From contig JARZZO010000011.1 of the NCBI GenBank assembly GCA_030544215.1, positions 4,698,001 to 4,762,000 on the forward strand: a stretch of DNA of 64,000 bases, written 5' to 3'. Source of the stretch: Zantedeschia hybrid cultivar. Taxonomy: Eukaryota > Streptophyta > Magnoliopsida > Alismatales > Araceae. Position 1 is the first letter of the stretch. Each line of letters begins with the position of its first letter. The position numbers and the translations under genes are program-made. Shown one piece after another: positions 12,901 through 22,385 of this stretch. The notes under the pieces are model-generated. The model was given only the letters and a program-made list of their open reading frames with translations, was not told the origin of the DNA and did no database searches.

Positions 12901-15900
12901 CTTATTTATCTGGTTATCTGTCTACATACTTTAGTTTACTTACAATGCAAACCAGCGAAAACTAGATGTTTGCTTCTTCTAGGCAGGCAGAGAAATTGAG
13001 CACTAAATGGTCAAAGATGTAATCCAAGTACACAGAAAGACAAGTGATTGCAGTGCTTTCTTAGAATACTGATCATTAGTAGATTCTGAGTACTTTTTTT
13101 TGGCCTTGGACAAAATACGAAGTTTTAGGCTGTATTGATTCATATTTTTAGCATTTATAATTGTCTTTGGACTGCATGCGGTGTGTCTCATGTACAGGGC
13201 CTCTATGTCAGTCTCATGTACACAGTTCAGAAGTGGACCCAAACATCTGGTGCATTTTAATTCATATATTAGCATTCCTTCTGGTCGTTATGCCTAGAGG
13301 CCCTAGACTGGATCTTGCTGCATCTCATGGCACTTGATTAGTTGCCTGGCATCCACACTTGAGGCTTGTATCTTACATTAAGGCATTGCCTATGCCTAGA
13401 TGGCAAGGCATTATGGATGGGCAAGGCCACCTGGTCGCCTAGGCAAGCATGAGTAAACAGTGAACAAAAGTAAGCACTCTTGTCTGTCTTAGTTTCTTGG
13501 TTGGCATCTTGGCCACCTTGAACAAAAGTAAGCACCTATTTTTTGAATGAATTCATTTTACCGGGTAGGGTAATTTAGATATCAACCTTGTGATGTTAAA
13601 TGGGAGTGTAGGATACCCAAAGTTTAATCCATTGGTTTTTTTTTTGGAAGGTGACATTTAGTCACGTTTCATTCCAATAGGAAAAAAGGAGATAGTAGTA
13701 CATACGACTGATTACACTGATGGAGGGGAATAACATCAGTCCCTCCATCACACAAAAAGAAAAGACAAAAACTTCACCCTCGATTTATCAAGAGAATAAA
13801 ACAAGGCAACAACCCATGACCCCTACAAAGTGAGAAACTTGTAATTACTTAAATAAAGGAAAGGATCATCCTCTCCTAGTTGTATATTGACTGATCTTCC
13901 CCATTCAATCATCCAAAGGACTGCCCTTCTCAAGATATGTTGAATACTATTGAATTGATCTGAGATTCTTTTCCTATTCTTCTCTCTCCAAATAGCCCAT
14001 AATTGGGCAGGTAGGAAGAGGGACCACATTTCTTTATTAGGGTACTCTGTACCTGCTTGTATCCAATGTTCTAGCAGATCAAGAACAGAGGAAGGTACGT
14101 CCCATCTAAGGAGAAATTGTATGCAGACCCAATTCCATAAAACATTAATTATCCCACAATTGCAAAAAATGTGATCAATAGTCTCCTCAAAACTGCCACA
14201 AAAAATACACTTGGTATTCTGAATTGGAAAGAATCTTGATAATCTATCTATAGTTGGAAGCCGCATCCAAGCCACTTTCCATATAAAAACCTTGATTTTT
14301 GCTGGGAAGATGTTTTGACAACACCATGCCTTTCCACCACACCCTACATCCCCCATCATTAAGAATATTCTCAAGAGCAGTAACAGAGAATTTTTCTCTC
14401 GTCCCAGACCCACAATCTTGTATCTGCCACATTACTGATCAGCTTGATTGGATAAATCCTGTTCATCAGAGACAATAGCTCTTCCATCTCAAAATCCGTT
14501 GAGTTGTCCACTCAAATCTAGCAGCTCCACAATTTTGTTGACCTCTGCAAGTAGAGGAAGATAAAGAGGAAAAAGAAAGGACAAGTAATTATTTTCACTT
14601 TCTTTTATTCATTGTTCAATTTTTTTATGAAGCAAATTTGCATCAACTTTGATCCCTTCGGCTCTTTCATCCATACTTTTCTTTCTTCTATAATGATCTA
14701 GAATTTTAGGTCCCATGTATAAACATCAGACAAAAGTGGAGAGAAGGTATTAAGAATAAACCCCATTCATATTTCAAAGTCACTTTCCAATAAATGATTA
14801 GACTGTACTGAATGTCAATCCGTCTCGCAAACCTTTCTACTCTCCAATCAATGATTAAACTGTACTGAATGTAGACCAGTATACTACTATACCAGCCAAC
14901 TAACAGGACAGGGATTGAATATTATTTAAGAGATACTAATACTTTTCATGCAAAATATGAGACAACTAGGCTTCACGTTGTCATTTAAGCAGGAAGGCGA
15001 TAGTTTACCACCTTGTACTTTGGATGCCTTAACCGCTATGTTACATTCTGAAAGAAGCTTCTAGGTTGGACCACCTAATGTCTATGGATTTCTGGAAAGA
15101 CTGCTGACTTATATCCATAGCCTTCTAAGAAATATCATGATGTCTATTTGGAGGTGAGGCAAGGGTCACATAAATTCTGGCTCTAGGTTTTGGATGTTTT
15201 AACCATGGGTGTATGTGGCAAACTGTTAATATCTGAAAAAACATATTGAAACTGATACTGTCTTTTGGCTTTCATCAGAGAAGAAGCCTTCGATGATGGT
15301 GACAATTTAATAGAAGATTACCATCATCCTGATTCACGAAGGAGATTAAATGACCATAAATCTCAGCTCGATAAGGGTGTTGCTAGAAGCTACTCTGGAG
15401 AGGAAAGCCCTAGATTGCACAGAAAGCATTCACATGAGGTGCATTTTCATGGTTCGTCTCACCAAAGGCCTACCTGCAGTTCAGATGACGAAGAAGTCCA
15501 TTCGGTTGGTAGGAAGCATGAGGTTTCAGTGAGGGATAATAGAACACATTATTCTGAAAAATCACATTCAGATCAATGGGATGTGTCTGACAGCTCCGAC
15601 CAGCGCACTAGAGAAAAAAGTAAACATCGACATAAAACTAGCTCCAAGAGGCACAGCGAGAAAAGAGGGAAATGTAGCAGTGATTGTAACCATAGAAGTC
15701 TCAGCCGAAGCTGGAGAGAGATGTGTGACGACAGAGAGAAAGTTGCGAGTGATCACAAAAAGCATGGAAAGAAGCATCCAAGTCACGCAGATGCTACATT
15801 TGCTTCTGATTCTACAGGTGATCAGAAACAATCTTCAGCAGAGGAATTCAGCCACAGTTCCAGGCATTCCAAGTACAAGGAGAAATCCTCAAATGACCCA

Positions 15901-15990
15901 TCGAAAGATGATAGATGGGAATTGGTTGATGGGTTGGATGAGGTCTACGGATCAGACTACCGCTATCATAAACACAGGAGAACACATTAG
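1547..15990 (+). CDS. PQT3/RBBP6-like E3 ubiquitin ligase (RING + CCHC zinc knuckle), 3' part
   Basis: Exons: 1547-1617, 1725-1824, 1909-2039, 2293-2463, 2571-2918, 4074-4121, 4244-4284, 11545-11635, 11731-11929, 12047-12157 and 15279-15990 (TAG). All introns are GT-AG, phases agree at every joint, and the sum is 674 codons with the stop. Numbering from 1548, residues 77-115 form a RING-HC finger (CSLC, PCCQHSFCDKC, CPKC). It is followed by DLLPNLSLRHAIEHFLE, the post-RING helix typical of DWNN-family ligases. Residues 308-321 are a CX2CX4HX4C knuckle (C308, C311, H316, C321). Then come a Met/Pro/Tyr/Gly-rich stretch, a short charged helix and a Ser/Arg/Lys/His-rich tail (about 437-673). In this family the RING recruits an E2 and the tail resembles RNA-processing SR proteins. 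The DWNN ubiquitin-like domain is expected at the N-terminus but is not in view. The PQT3-like identity is from family recall; the RING and knuckle are read directly. Confidence 0.82.
3270..3342. repeat. (CA)n-(TA)n compound microsatellite
   Basis: About 22 CA units pass directly into about 13 TA units, inside the 2919-4073 intron. The TA part borders the foldback element that follows. Confidence 0.9.
3341..3854. mobile_element. Foldback/MITE-like element between TA and CTAT repeats
   Basis: The left arm (about 3355-3455), read in reverse complement, resembles the right arm (about 3735-3840). Shared features in order are a CTATTTGAATATTT phrase, an A/T-rich TTTATTTATT tract, a GGGATGGGGGG-type block and a TATAT/CACCT-like end. 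The arms are thus about 100 bp long and imperfect. Two internal GGGATCAACCCTAAGGG phrases repeat at about 3578 and 3722. The element sits between a (TA)n tract on the left and (CTAT)n(TA)n on the right, which resembles the 'micron' style of insertion into TA microsatellites described in rice. No coding capacity. Confidence 0.45.
3855..3971. repeat. Palindromic microsatellite (CTAT)n(TA)n(GATA)n(GA)nGn
   Basis: Roughly eleven CTAT units run through TA units into a reverse-complementary array of GATA units, then GA units and a run of about ten G. The CTAT and GATA halves can pair into one long hairpin. Confidence 0.9.
4285..5489. other. First part of a 7.26-kb intron, no gene recognised
   Basis: This follows exon 4244-4284. 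Open frames on both strands at about 4413-4808 have no recognisable domain. At 5141 a TTAGGCCTTGTTTGG phrase looks like the outer end of a Tourist-like MITE, but no matching second end was found before the LINE, so it may be truncated. The stretch 5340-5480 is AT-rich with nothing else visible. Confidence 0.4.
6404..7056 (+). pseudogene. LINE ORF2 endonuclease region, frameshifted
   Basis: An ATG at 6404 opens MKIVSWNMRGIGG, the standard N-terminus of the apurinic-like endonuclease of plant LINEs. The frame then jumps: the continuation ILEGLGGSRLTKG...VGRAGGILVLWN is in the frame of 6489-6920, and MAGDFNVVVYQSERS...SRLDRFLVTADWE is in the frame of 6812-7057. At least two frameshifts lie in about 650 bp. 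The GDFN motif and the closing SRLDRFL block are conserved. This domain nicks the target DNA in active LINEs; here it cannot be made. Confidence 0.75.
7498..8700 (+). pseudogene. LINE ORF2 reverse transcriptase, broken
   Basis: RT blocks are spread over several frames. WDKAPGPDGFLLLFSQHCW lies at about 7744, DYRSINLLDGVHKIISKMLSNRLERV at about 7925, then KLDFEKAYNRVNWSYLF from about 8130, GRGLMQGDPLSPLLFVI at about 8305 and YVDDTILFCSGG from 8451. Stops occur at 7852, 8098 and 8373 among others, and the frame shifts between the blocks. All catalytic motifs are still readable, which suggests old but not ancient decay. Confidence 0.8.
8701..10042 (+). pseudogene. LINE ORF2 C-terminal region (zf-RVT type), broken
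   Basis: Blocks in order: FQSRLAGWKGRLLSYGGRL (about 8710), NMALLSKWLWKLVRINP (about 8984), a Cys/His-containing module with LKIKILLWRISNGKLPTADR and CSLCVEE (about 9555-9675), and WWLVLHATVWTIWIERNKRVF (about 9820-9885). These match the zinc-binding module and tail found after RT in plant L1 polyproteins. Frames are interrupted by several stops. Confidence 0.7.
10136..10790. other. Intron sequence, nothing recognised
   Basis: AT-rich sequence between the LINE tail and a small minus-strand LINE scrap. No exon, RNA gene or repeat could be supported. Confidence 0.5.
10800..11270 (-). mobile_element. Small LINE (RTE-like) RT C-terminal scrap
   Basis: The minus-strand frame 10860-11093 contains KEIQLRWFGHINYRP...VKRGL and GRGTRRRGRVKE. 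This is the LRWFGHVQRRP...RGRGRPK signature seen at the end of many plant RTE-type LINE polyproteins. The rest is not readable. It sits antisense in the ligase intron 4285-11544. Confidence 0.5.
12354..12496. repeat. GGTACC/CCGGTA-type GC-rich repeat
   Basis: About 140 bp made of variants of TACCGG, GGTACC and CCGGTAC in an otherwise AT-rich intron (12158-15278). The units are self-complementary, so the tract can fold on itself on either strand. The Gly/Tyr/Arg/Pro-rich frames on both strands are a by-product of the repeat. Confidence 0.9.
12497..13635. other. Intron sequence, nothing recognised
   Basis: Part of intron 12158-15278. There are no convincing splice-flanked coding stretches. Around 13380-13540 the phrase GAACAAAAGTAAGCAC occurs twice (about 13463 and 13521), a small local duplication. 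Confidence 0.5.
13636..14560 (-). mobile_element. 5'-truncated LINE, C-terminal part, antisense in intron
   Basis: The minus-strand frame 14413-13823 is open for 196 codons. It contains KIKVFIWKVAWMRLPTIDRL, CIFCGSFEETIDHIFCNC and LWAIWREKNRK, which is the zinc-binding module and tail of plant L1 ORF2. A 3' UTR of about 170 bp ends in an A run that appears as T's near 13638-13648. It is better preserved than the LINE at 5.5-10.1 kb, and the long open frame suggests a later insertion. The upstream limit near 14540-14560 is approximate. Confidence 0.7.
14561..15278. other. Intron remainder, nothing recognised
   Basis: AT-rich end of intron 12158-15278 up to the acceptor CAG before the last coding exon. 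A short partial duplication (TAGACTGTACTGAATGT and AAACTGTACTGAATGT) occurs at about 14801 and 14857. Confidence 0.5.
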
Positions 15991-16433
15991 AATTGGAACT
16001 TTATTGCTTCTGTCATTACATTTGCTCATGAACTCAGTTAGCAGTAGTACTTGTCTGAACCCTGAAGATGCATGGAAGTGGCTTCAAAACAGATGCTGAG
16101 AGGTAAATCTGCATGTTGGATCTTATGCCCTGAACCTTGGCAGTTTGAGTCTCCAAATTCTGTACACAGCTGTCTGTTTTGATTTTAGCACTTTCTTTAA
16201 ATTGAAAATAAATAAATAAGGTAATATTTATGTGGTTCAATTCTATATATGGTCCTGGTCAATATTTTGAATGGTAGATAATTGCCCTGCTAATTTGAAA
16301 CTAATATTTTTTTGTTTTAATTTTGAGGTGAGGAGGATAAGATTACCATGTTTTACACTGGTAAAACATTAAAGTTTTAATGGTTTTAGGCCAAGGTCTT
16401 GCATCATTGTGCGGATGATTGAAGCTGGATCAG
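15991..16433 (+). other. 3' UTR of the ligase gene, possibly spliced
   Basis: After the TAG at 15988 the transcript could end near an AATAAA at 16207-16212. Alternatively a donor (GAGAG/GTAAAT) at 16102/16103 and an acceptor (TTTTAG) at 16389 would give a 3' UTR intron of 287 bp. That would be followed by a 44-bp exon 16390-16433 with its own donor (CAG/GTATGC), implying still more UTR exons downstream. Both ends are inferences from signal strings. Confidence 0.4.
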
Positions 16434-16577
16434 GTATGCTCTCTGTTACTTAGCTGTGATTTACTTCGAGACGGTTTTCTGGTCTTCAAAAAAAAAATGG
16501 CAACATTGCACCACCACAACAAAAACAGGGGGCAAGCATCATCGTATATCATTTGTTGTTTGAGATCTTTCGTCTGC

Positions 16578-16932
16578 GTTTAGCCAGTTACATAGCTATG
16601 GTCCGTCTCTTATTTGACTGGATACAGACCAACATTTTTACAGCTTGTCACATGTTCCCTGCTCTTATCCTTATGTGTTATATTTCTTCCTCTTTGACTC
16701 GAGCTTCTGCTATTAGCGCTACATTATTTTTATTGATGGATACATTGTATACTGTTTAGCCAGTTACATAGCTATGGTCCGTCTCTTATTTGACTGGATA
16801 CAGACCAACATTTTTACAGCTTGTCACATGTTCCCTGCTCTTATCCTTATGTGTTATATTTCTTCCTCTTTGACTCGAGCTTCTGCTATTAGCGCTACAT
16901 TATTTTTATTGATGGATACATTGTATACTGTT
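16578..16932. repeat. Perfect 176-bp tandem duplication
   Basis: The block beginning GTTTAGCCAGTTACATAG at 16578 recurs at 16754 with no difference seen by eye, and ends with the ATACTGTT phrase in both copies. It contains no gene. It is either a very recent duplication or an assembly slip. Confidence 0.9.
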
Positions 16933-19900
16933 GGCTTCTTGAATTCCTCATAATCTAACTGATTAATTACCCATTTCTTATCATCCAAAACCTATCCTCA
17001 CACACAGCGATCTTAGTGAATTCGTCCATCCTCATATTGAGCATTTTGGAACTGCTGTAAGTCACTCACGTTGATCCAGATGTGACAAGTGAACTTTTCT
17101 TTAATTACCACCCACCAGGTATCTTCAATTGGCAAGTAAACAAGATTTTACTGGGACATGCTTTTAGTTTCTGAACACATGAAATAGGCAAACTTAGAAT
17201 GCTTGAAACAAATGATTACGTTCATCAAGTATTCAGTGCGACTTCGATGCTGGTGGTTGCTTGATAGGTCTTTCTTTTTCTGGACATGAACATAGGCCAT
17301 CTTGGAACATCAGAAAGCTTTAAGTTTGCTTTCAAGGGGAGCCTGACAATATAGTTTCTGTGTTTGTCAACAGAGACGGTCCATATTAATCTTCTTTATG
17401 ATTGCCTATTTTGTTGTCCCAAAGCTATTAGAAAGAAAATGGATGCATATGGTGGTCCATGCTGATGAGTTTCAAATATCGAGAATGGCACATGCATTAT
17501 TTGTGGAAGGCAAGTAAATGCTGATGCTATTAACCTGCTTTTATGATATCTCAAGAAGCTACTTCAGGGATTTGGATTGCCTACAGTAAGGGTTGGGGGG
17601 ATTTCAGTCCCCCATCTTCTGCTGAGCTGACACCTTGGCATACCCCACGTAGGATGCCGAAAATAAAAAAACCTGAACCAGGTTGCAAAACAGTTTTTTC
17701 CTTTTTGGGTATGCTAAGCTGTCAGGTCCACAGGAGGTGGGGGACCAAATCCCTCCAGCCTGTCGTAGATGTTCCAAGTCCTAATTCAGGTCCAGGCAGT
17801 CTACACTGCACAGGCTGATGATTAGTAAATGCTCACTCTGAAATAGACAGAATTTTTGGGTTGTCTATATATTGAAAGGGGAAACCTGAGACACTTTATC
17901 TGAAGCTAACATTTGCAGATTATGATGCAATGTAAATTTAAGAAAAATGCTAAAGAAGACAAGGTTAGTATTGATATAGCTGTTAATGTTCTACATTAAT
18001 TTCTGCCATGCTTGTTAGAAGCTCGTCATATGAATTGGCTGAGGAAAATATTGATGGCTAGTAGGTTAATTAGCTATATCAACAAAAATTACCTTGTGTC
18101 ATTTTTAATCTTGCCATACCAAACACTGAGGCTGATGTTTGAAGATAATAGTTCACTTCTTTGTTGATGAATTGTTCTTTTATTGTCATTCTGTCATGCT
18201 ATCATAGCATGAGGGTTAGCTCTATATGCTTCATCTTGTTTATGTGCTCACATTTAGCTGTGATAGGTATGTCGGCACGTGTATGCGGATGGTTTTGTGT
18301 GCGTGTGTGTTGTTTTTGTTGTGTTTTTTTTTGGTTGGGGGTGGGGGATTGGTGTCTGTGGGTATACATGCATCCCTGTAAACTCTTTCTAGTCGATGCT
18401 AATTGTGTTTCTTTTTGGCTTTTGTGTGTCTTGTTATGATGTGTTATCAAACATAAGCTTTAGGTTGATATACTTTATCTTGGTTGGCTGTTATATGTTG
18501 AGATACGGCAGACCGTAGACAGGGTGCATGCAGGGTGGATGGGTGTCTGCACATGCATTTGCACACGTTTTCCCATGGAAACTTCTTTGTCAATGCTAAT
18601 TGTGTTTGTCTTTTGGATGCCTTCTTGTGACATCGTGTCAGCTTGCTTATGGGCTATACATTGATCTAGGTCATATTCTTTCCTTATTTTACTACTTATA
18701 TTCTATACCAAGGACTTCGTCCTTGCCATCATAGCATGATTTCTTGGTTGTTTGGCTAACCTGCCTTCTCAGATGTTTGTTGTGATCTCAACTTCCTTTC
18801 TTTGGTGATAAACAAATTAGGGTGTTGACTGTATGCGTGTGATGTTGTATACTTCGTTTAAGATATTATTTTCATTGATTTCAAGTAAAATTTGATGGCG
18901 TCACATAGCTGGGGTACTCCAGTTGGTTATCTGTGTAGACATACGGAATTTTTGCATGGAGCATACCGGTTAAATTCTTAATTGGTTGAACACTAGAAAT
19001 GATAATGAATGTGAGCGAACCGTCATTCAGGGAGAGCTTATGGTCACCAGTAAATAACATGCCTGACTCATTCGCCCAGGTAAAATGAGGCACAGAACTT
19101 CCTAGAAGTTTCTCACGATATTGGTTAGTACACCATAGCCTTTGACGCCCACATGTTGACTTGCTAAGAGATTGAGCTTTGAGCCGTTTAGCCGAGCATC
19201 ACACCTAAGTGGTCCATGGTCAAATCTTTTTCTCACTTTTTGTAGAACTTCCCATAGCACGTAGTTTCTGTACAATATAATTATCAGATCTGCAGTTGAC
19301 GCCGAGATCGCAATTGATAGCATAGCAACTGGGAATTCCCACAATGTTACCATTGCTTAGTGGACCTTTGTTTAGGTTGCAAGTTGACCCTTCGGAATCT
19401 TATAAAAACTTGACTCCATGCCCAGAAAACGGTCACTGTCCATTGTGCACTCGGCTAATATTGGATTGCACATGAATGTATTTGTCAGAGATTCCCAATT
19501 GCCAGGCTACCTTATTCTAGAATCTCATTTCTTTCTTGTAGGGTTGCGTATAATCAATCAATGGCGACCTGGTAATCCATCTTTTAAAACCTGTCTGTTT
19601 GAATTTGTTGGATCTCGACTTTCTTTGCTGCCCGCTTATTTTTGCGGTGCATTAGTTCACAGACCTGATTGATAGAATTATCTTGTGTGTATTTATGTTA
19701 CGGTAGTATTATAGCGCTTTGACTGTAAAGAAATGAAAGATGGCCGGAATTTCTCCATTTACTTCAAAAATATTTAAAAAGGATTTTAACCTAAAGCGAT
19801 TTTACTCATCCTCCCTCCCTTTCGTTCTCTGCTTGCAGGACGTTCTCTCTTTTTCCTCCAAAATCTCTCCTTTCTCTTAGCCAGGCTTGAATAATTGTTG

Positions 19901-20198
19901 ACTTGAGTCTCGTTATGCAAATTCGTAATGGTAAGTGGTTTTAGCATGACTTTTGTACATTTGGGAAATAAACATTGGGTAAATCGTAATTGCCTTATTT
20001 TTTATTGAAACTATGGCTCTGTTTGGTATAATATAAAATTAGAACCTGGGGTCTGTTTGATATAATGTAAAATCTATTGTGTGTAAAATTTTCAAACAAA
20101 TTGATCATAATGTAGATCCAAGGTGTTCTTTTTGGTGGTTGATGGTCTAATGTCTATTAGATCTTATTAATTCTAAAAAGAAGGTGAAAAAGGTTGTC
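16933..20198. other. Intergenic or downstream transcript sequence, no gene recognised
   Basis: No domain-bearing open frame was found. A diverged internal duplication is visible at about 18190-18800. Its GATGCTAATTGTGTTT phrase at 18395 matches AATGCTAATTGTGTTT at 18592, and CATCATAGCATGA-like words recur near 18199 and 18727. G/T-rich low-complexity sequence lies at 18290-18360. Frames at 18881-19353 (minus) and 19418-19672 (plus) were examined and match nothing known to me. A separate MITE-like element at 17591-17760 is listed on its own. Confidence 0.4.
17591..17760. mobile_element. MITE-like element with terminal inverted repeats
   Basis: The left end (GGTTGGGGGGATTTCAGTCC) and the reverse complement of the right end (GGCTGGAGGGATTTGGTCCC) match over about 26 bp with few differences. 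The interior is 120 bp without coding capacity. No clear target-site duplication, so the superfamily is left open. Confidence 0.5.
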
Positions 20199-20303
20199 AA
20201 AAGATAAGGATAGATGCAGGTTTTTATTTTGTGAAAAGATAAGGTTAAGTGCATGTTTTTATTTTGTGAAAAGATAAGGATAAATGCATGTTCTTATTTT
20301 GTT
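20199..20303. repeat. Three tandem copies of a 35-bp unit
   Basis: Units start at 20199, 20234 and 20269 with AAAAGATAAGG and each contains TTATTTTGT near its end. The copies differ at a few bases. No associated gene. Confidence 0.85.
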
Positions 20304-21287
20304 CAAGAATGATGAAAAGCGTAACACCAGTAGTAAGCACTTCAGAAGACGGATGGTTATGTTCAAGCATGTCCATTTTTCGCGCAATAACAGTATTTTT
20401 ATTAATCTCAAATATTTAAAATGTTGCTTGGTGTCTATGTACAGATTTATCAATAAAAATTATTTTTATCCTTTTACAAGTTTTAAACGTTGTAACACAA
20501 GGAGAGACAGAATGCAATATTAATACCTTAAAGCTTTCTATGATTTTGAAAATATAAACTTCGTATCAATTTGGCTTATTTGTTACTTTTATTTAGAAGG
20601 TGTCTCTGAGTCTTTTCATTCTCCAAGCCACGACTTTGAGAATGAATGCGGTCAGGTTTTCTGCGTTTGCTTAATCGTAGAGAATACACAGATTGATTTC
20701 GAATGGTTAAAATCCTGGCATTTTTTTCTTGCCCCTTTTTGAGAGATCTTTTGACACCTTTCATTTTCAAAACGCTGCTTTTGACAGTAAATGGGTTAAG
20801 TTGACTTTGTGCATTCACTATAGCAATACTTGCTGCGAAGCGGGCAATGCAGTGCTGCTGCAATGTCTGCAAGCAGAGATTTGATCAATTTTGATAATCT
20901 TGAGAATCTTGGAAGCCAATCCAAAGATGGGCGGTCCAAGAATTTCAAAGAGAAAAAAAGAGGATCTTTTGGTCTCTATTTTATTTTTTAACATTTGATC
21001 AAAATCTGACAGAATAGGTCCCCCACAGGGTTGCATCCTCCCTCTTAGATTTTCCTTCTTAAAAAAGAAAATGAATTGCTGCAGCAGCCATCTAATCAAA
21101 GTTAATCAAATGACTACGAACGTTGCATTAATTGTTACTAAGTTATATGTTCAAAAATATACAAATTGCCAGAGGAAATGTCGAAGATAACCTGTTACAT
21201 ATGCAAAGGATAACATTACTCGAGAAAAAAATGGGTCAACAGGCTTCGTGGTCTTTACAATGATTGTTGCTGTTGGTATAAAACTTA
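20304..21287. other. Intergenic, nothing recognised
   Basis: AT-rich. The minus-strand frames at 20576-20872 and 20818-21099 show no recognisable domain and are treated as chance. Confidence 0.4.
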
Positions 21288-21544
21288 GGACGTGTTTGGC
21301 ATAACTTATACCTGAAAGGTACTTTTGACTTACACTTTTTGCATGGAATGAGTTGAATGAGAGAAGTTATAATTAATTTTAGTTTGTTATAAAAGTCAAT
21401 GCTTTTATAATTATTTCACTTTTTCGTCAATCTTAGAAATTTTCCCCTTGTAACTTTTAGTTGAAAATCAAAACACAAATAAAATATCACACAAAATATC
21501 ATATAAATGACTTTCATAAAAAATAACCTGGGTCAAACACGGCC
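21288..21544. mobile_element. Tourist-like MITE (PIF/Harbinger type), TTA target duplication
   Basis: The left end GGACGTGTTTGGCATAAC and the right end (reverse complement GGCCGTGTTTGACCC) form terminal inverted repeats. The element is flanked by TTA at 21285-21287 and 21545-21547. The 257-bp length, the TTA duplication and the GTGTTTGG-type ends are hallmarks of Tourist-like MITEs mobilised by PIF/Harbinger transposases. Confidence 0.7.
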
Positions 21545-21547
21545 TTA

Positions 21548-22116
21548 AACCCATCGGCTTTGGATTCGATTTTTGGATGTTGGCATGTGTTGTGCGACAT
21601 GTTGATAAGTATAAATTATCGAAGTAAAAAATTGTACAGAAATAGGAACATTCAAATATTTCAATTATGACAGCTAACATGTTGAAAACTGTATATAATT
21701 TTTGCCCACTAAAATATTTGTAAAACTTCACTGCACCATGCGTGGTGTATCTCATTTTCTTAAAAATTTTATTTTTGAAATTCTTTTAAGGTGGGGTACG
21801 TCATATCCAATATGTCTATAACCCAATCGTTGATGTAATGATAAAAAAAAATTAAAAATTTAAAAATCAAATGCCAAATTTATTCAGTTTTTTTTTTAAC
21901 CTATTCATTGAAGTTTGATCTTTTATAGATAAATTTATGGACATGTCAAGTATGAGTGGTCCAACTTTAAAAAAAAAAATTCAAAAATATATTTTTGTTT
22001 TAAGAAATGGGCTGCAGCTCATAGGTAAATGAATTGAAATATTCAAGTGACACCAAGGTGTAGGCAAATGAATTGTGTAACCACTGTTGTCAATGAATAT
22101 GGGATATTGCAGTAAT
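21548..22116. other. Intergenic, nothing recognised
   Basis: AT-rich sequence between two MITEs with several poly-A/poly-T runs. No feature supported. Confidence 0.5.
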
Positions 22117-22385
22117 CACTTTGTTTGGGGAATAAGTTATTACGTGAGGCCCACACAGACGGAATAGCGTATACAATAAGAGGTGTTTCGATTTGATAGT
22201 TTCATGGGGCCCACTGACGGAATAAGAAGAATAAATAATTCTTAGGTCTACGGTGAGATTGACTTATTCTCATTCTCCGAATAAGTTATTCTGCACCGGT
22301 ATAAGCTATTCTGTTTGTCAAAGTTAAATTAAACTTATTCTCTCTTTATTCTCTCTTATTCTTCTCCTATTCTCCAATCAAAGTG
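22117..22385. mobile_element. MITE, uninterrupted copy of the family split at 35.1/44.7 kb
   Basis: A 269-bp element starts CACTTTGTTTGGGGAATAAG and ends CCTATTCTCCAATCAAAGTG. In reverse complement the right end reads CACTTTGATTGGAGAATAGG, so the ends form an imperfect terminal inverted repeat. A second copy, 272 bp without its insertion, is found at 35106-35256 plus 44626-44746. The target duplication is not clear, so the superfamily is undecided. Confidence 0.75.
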
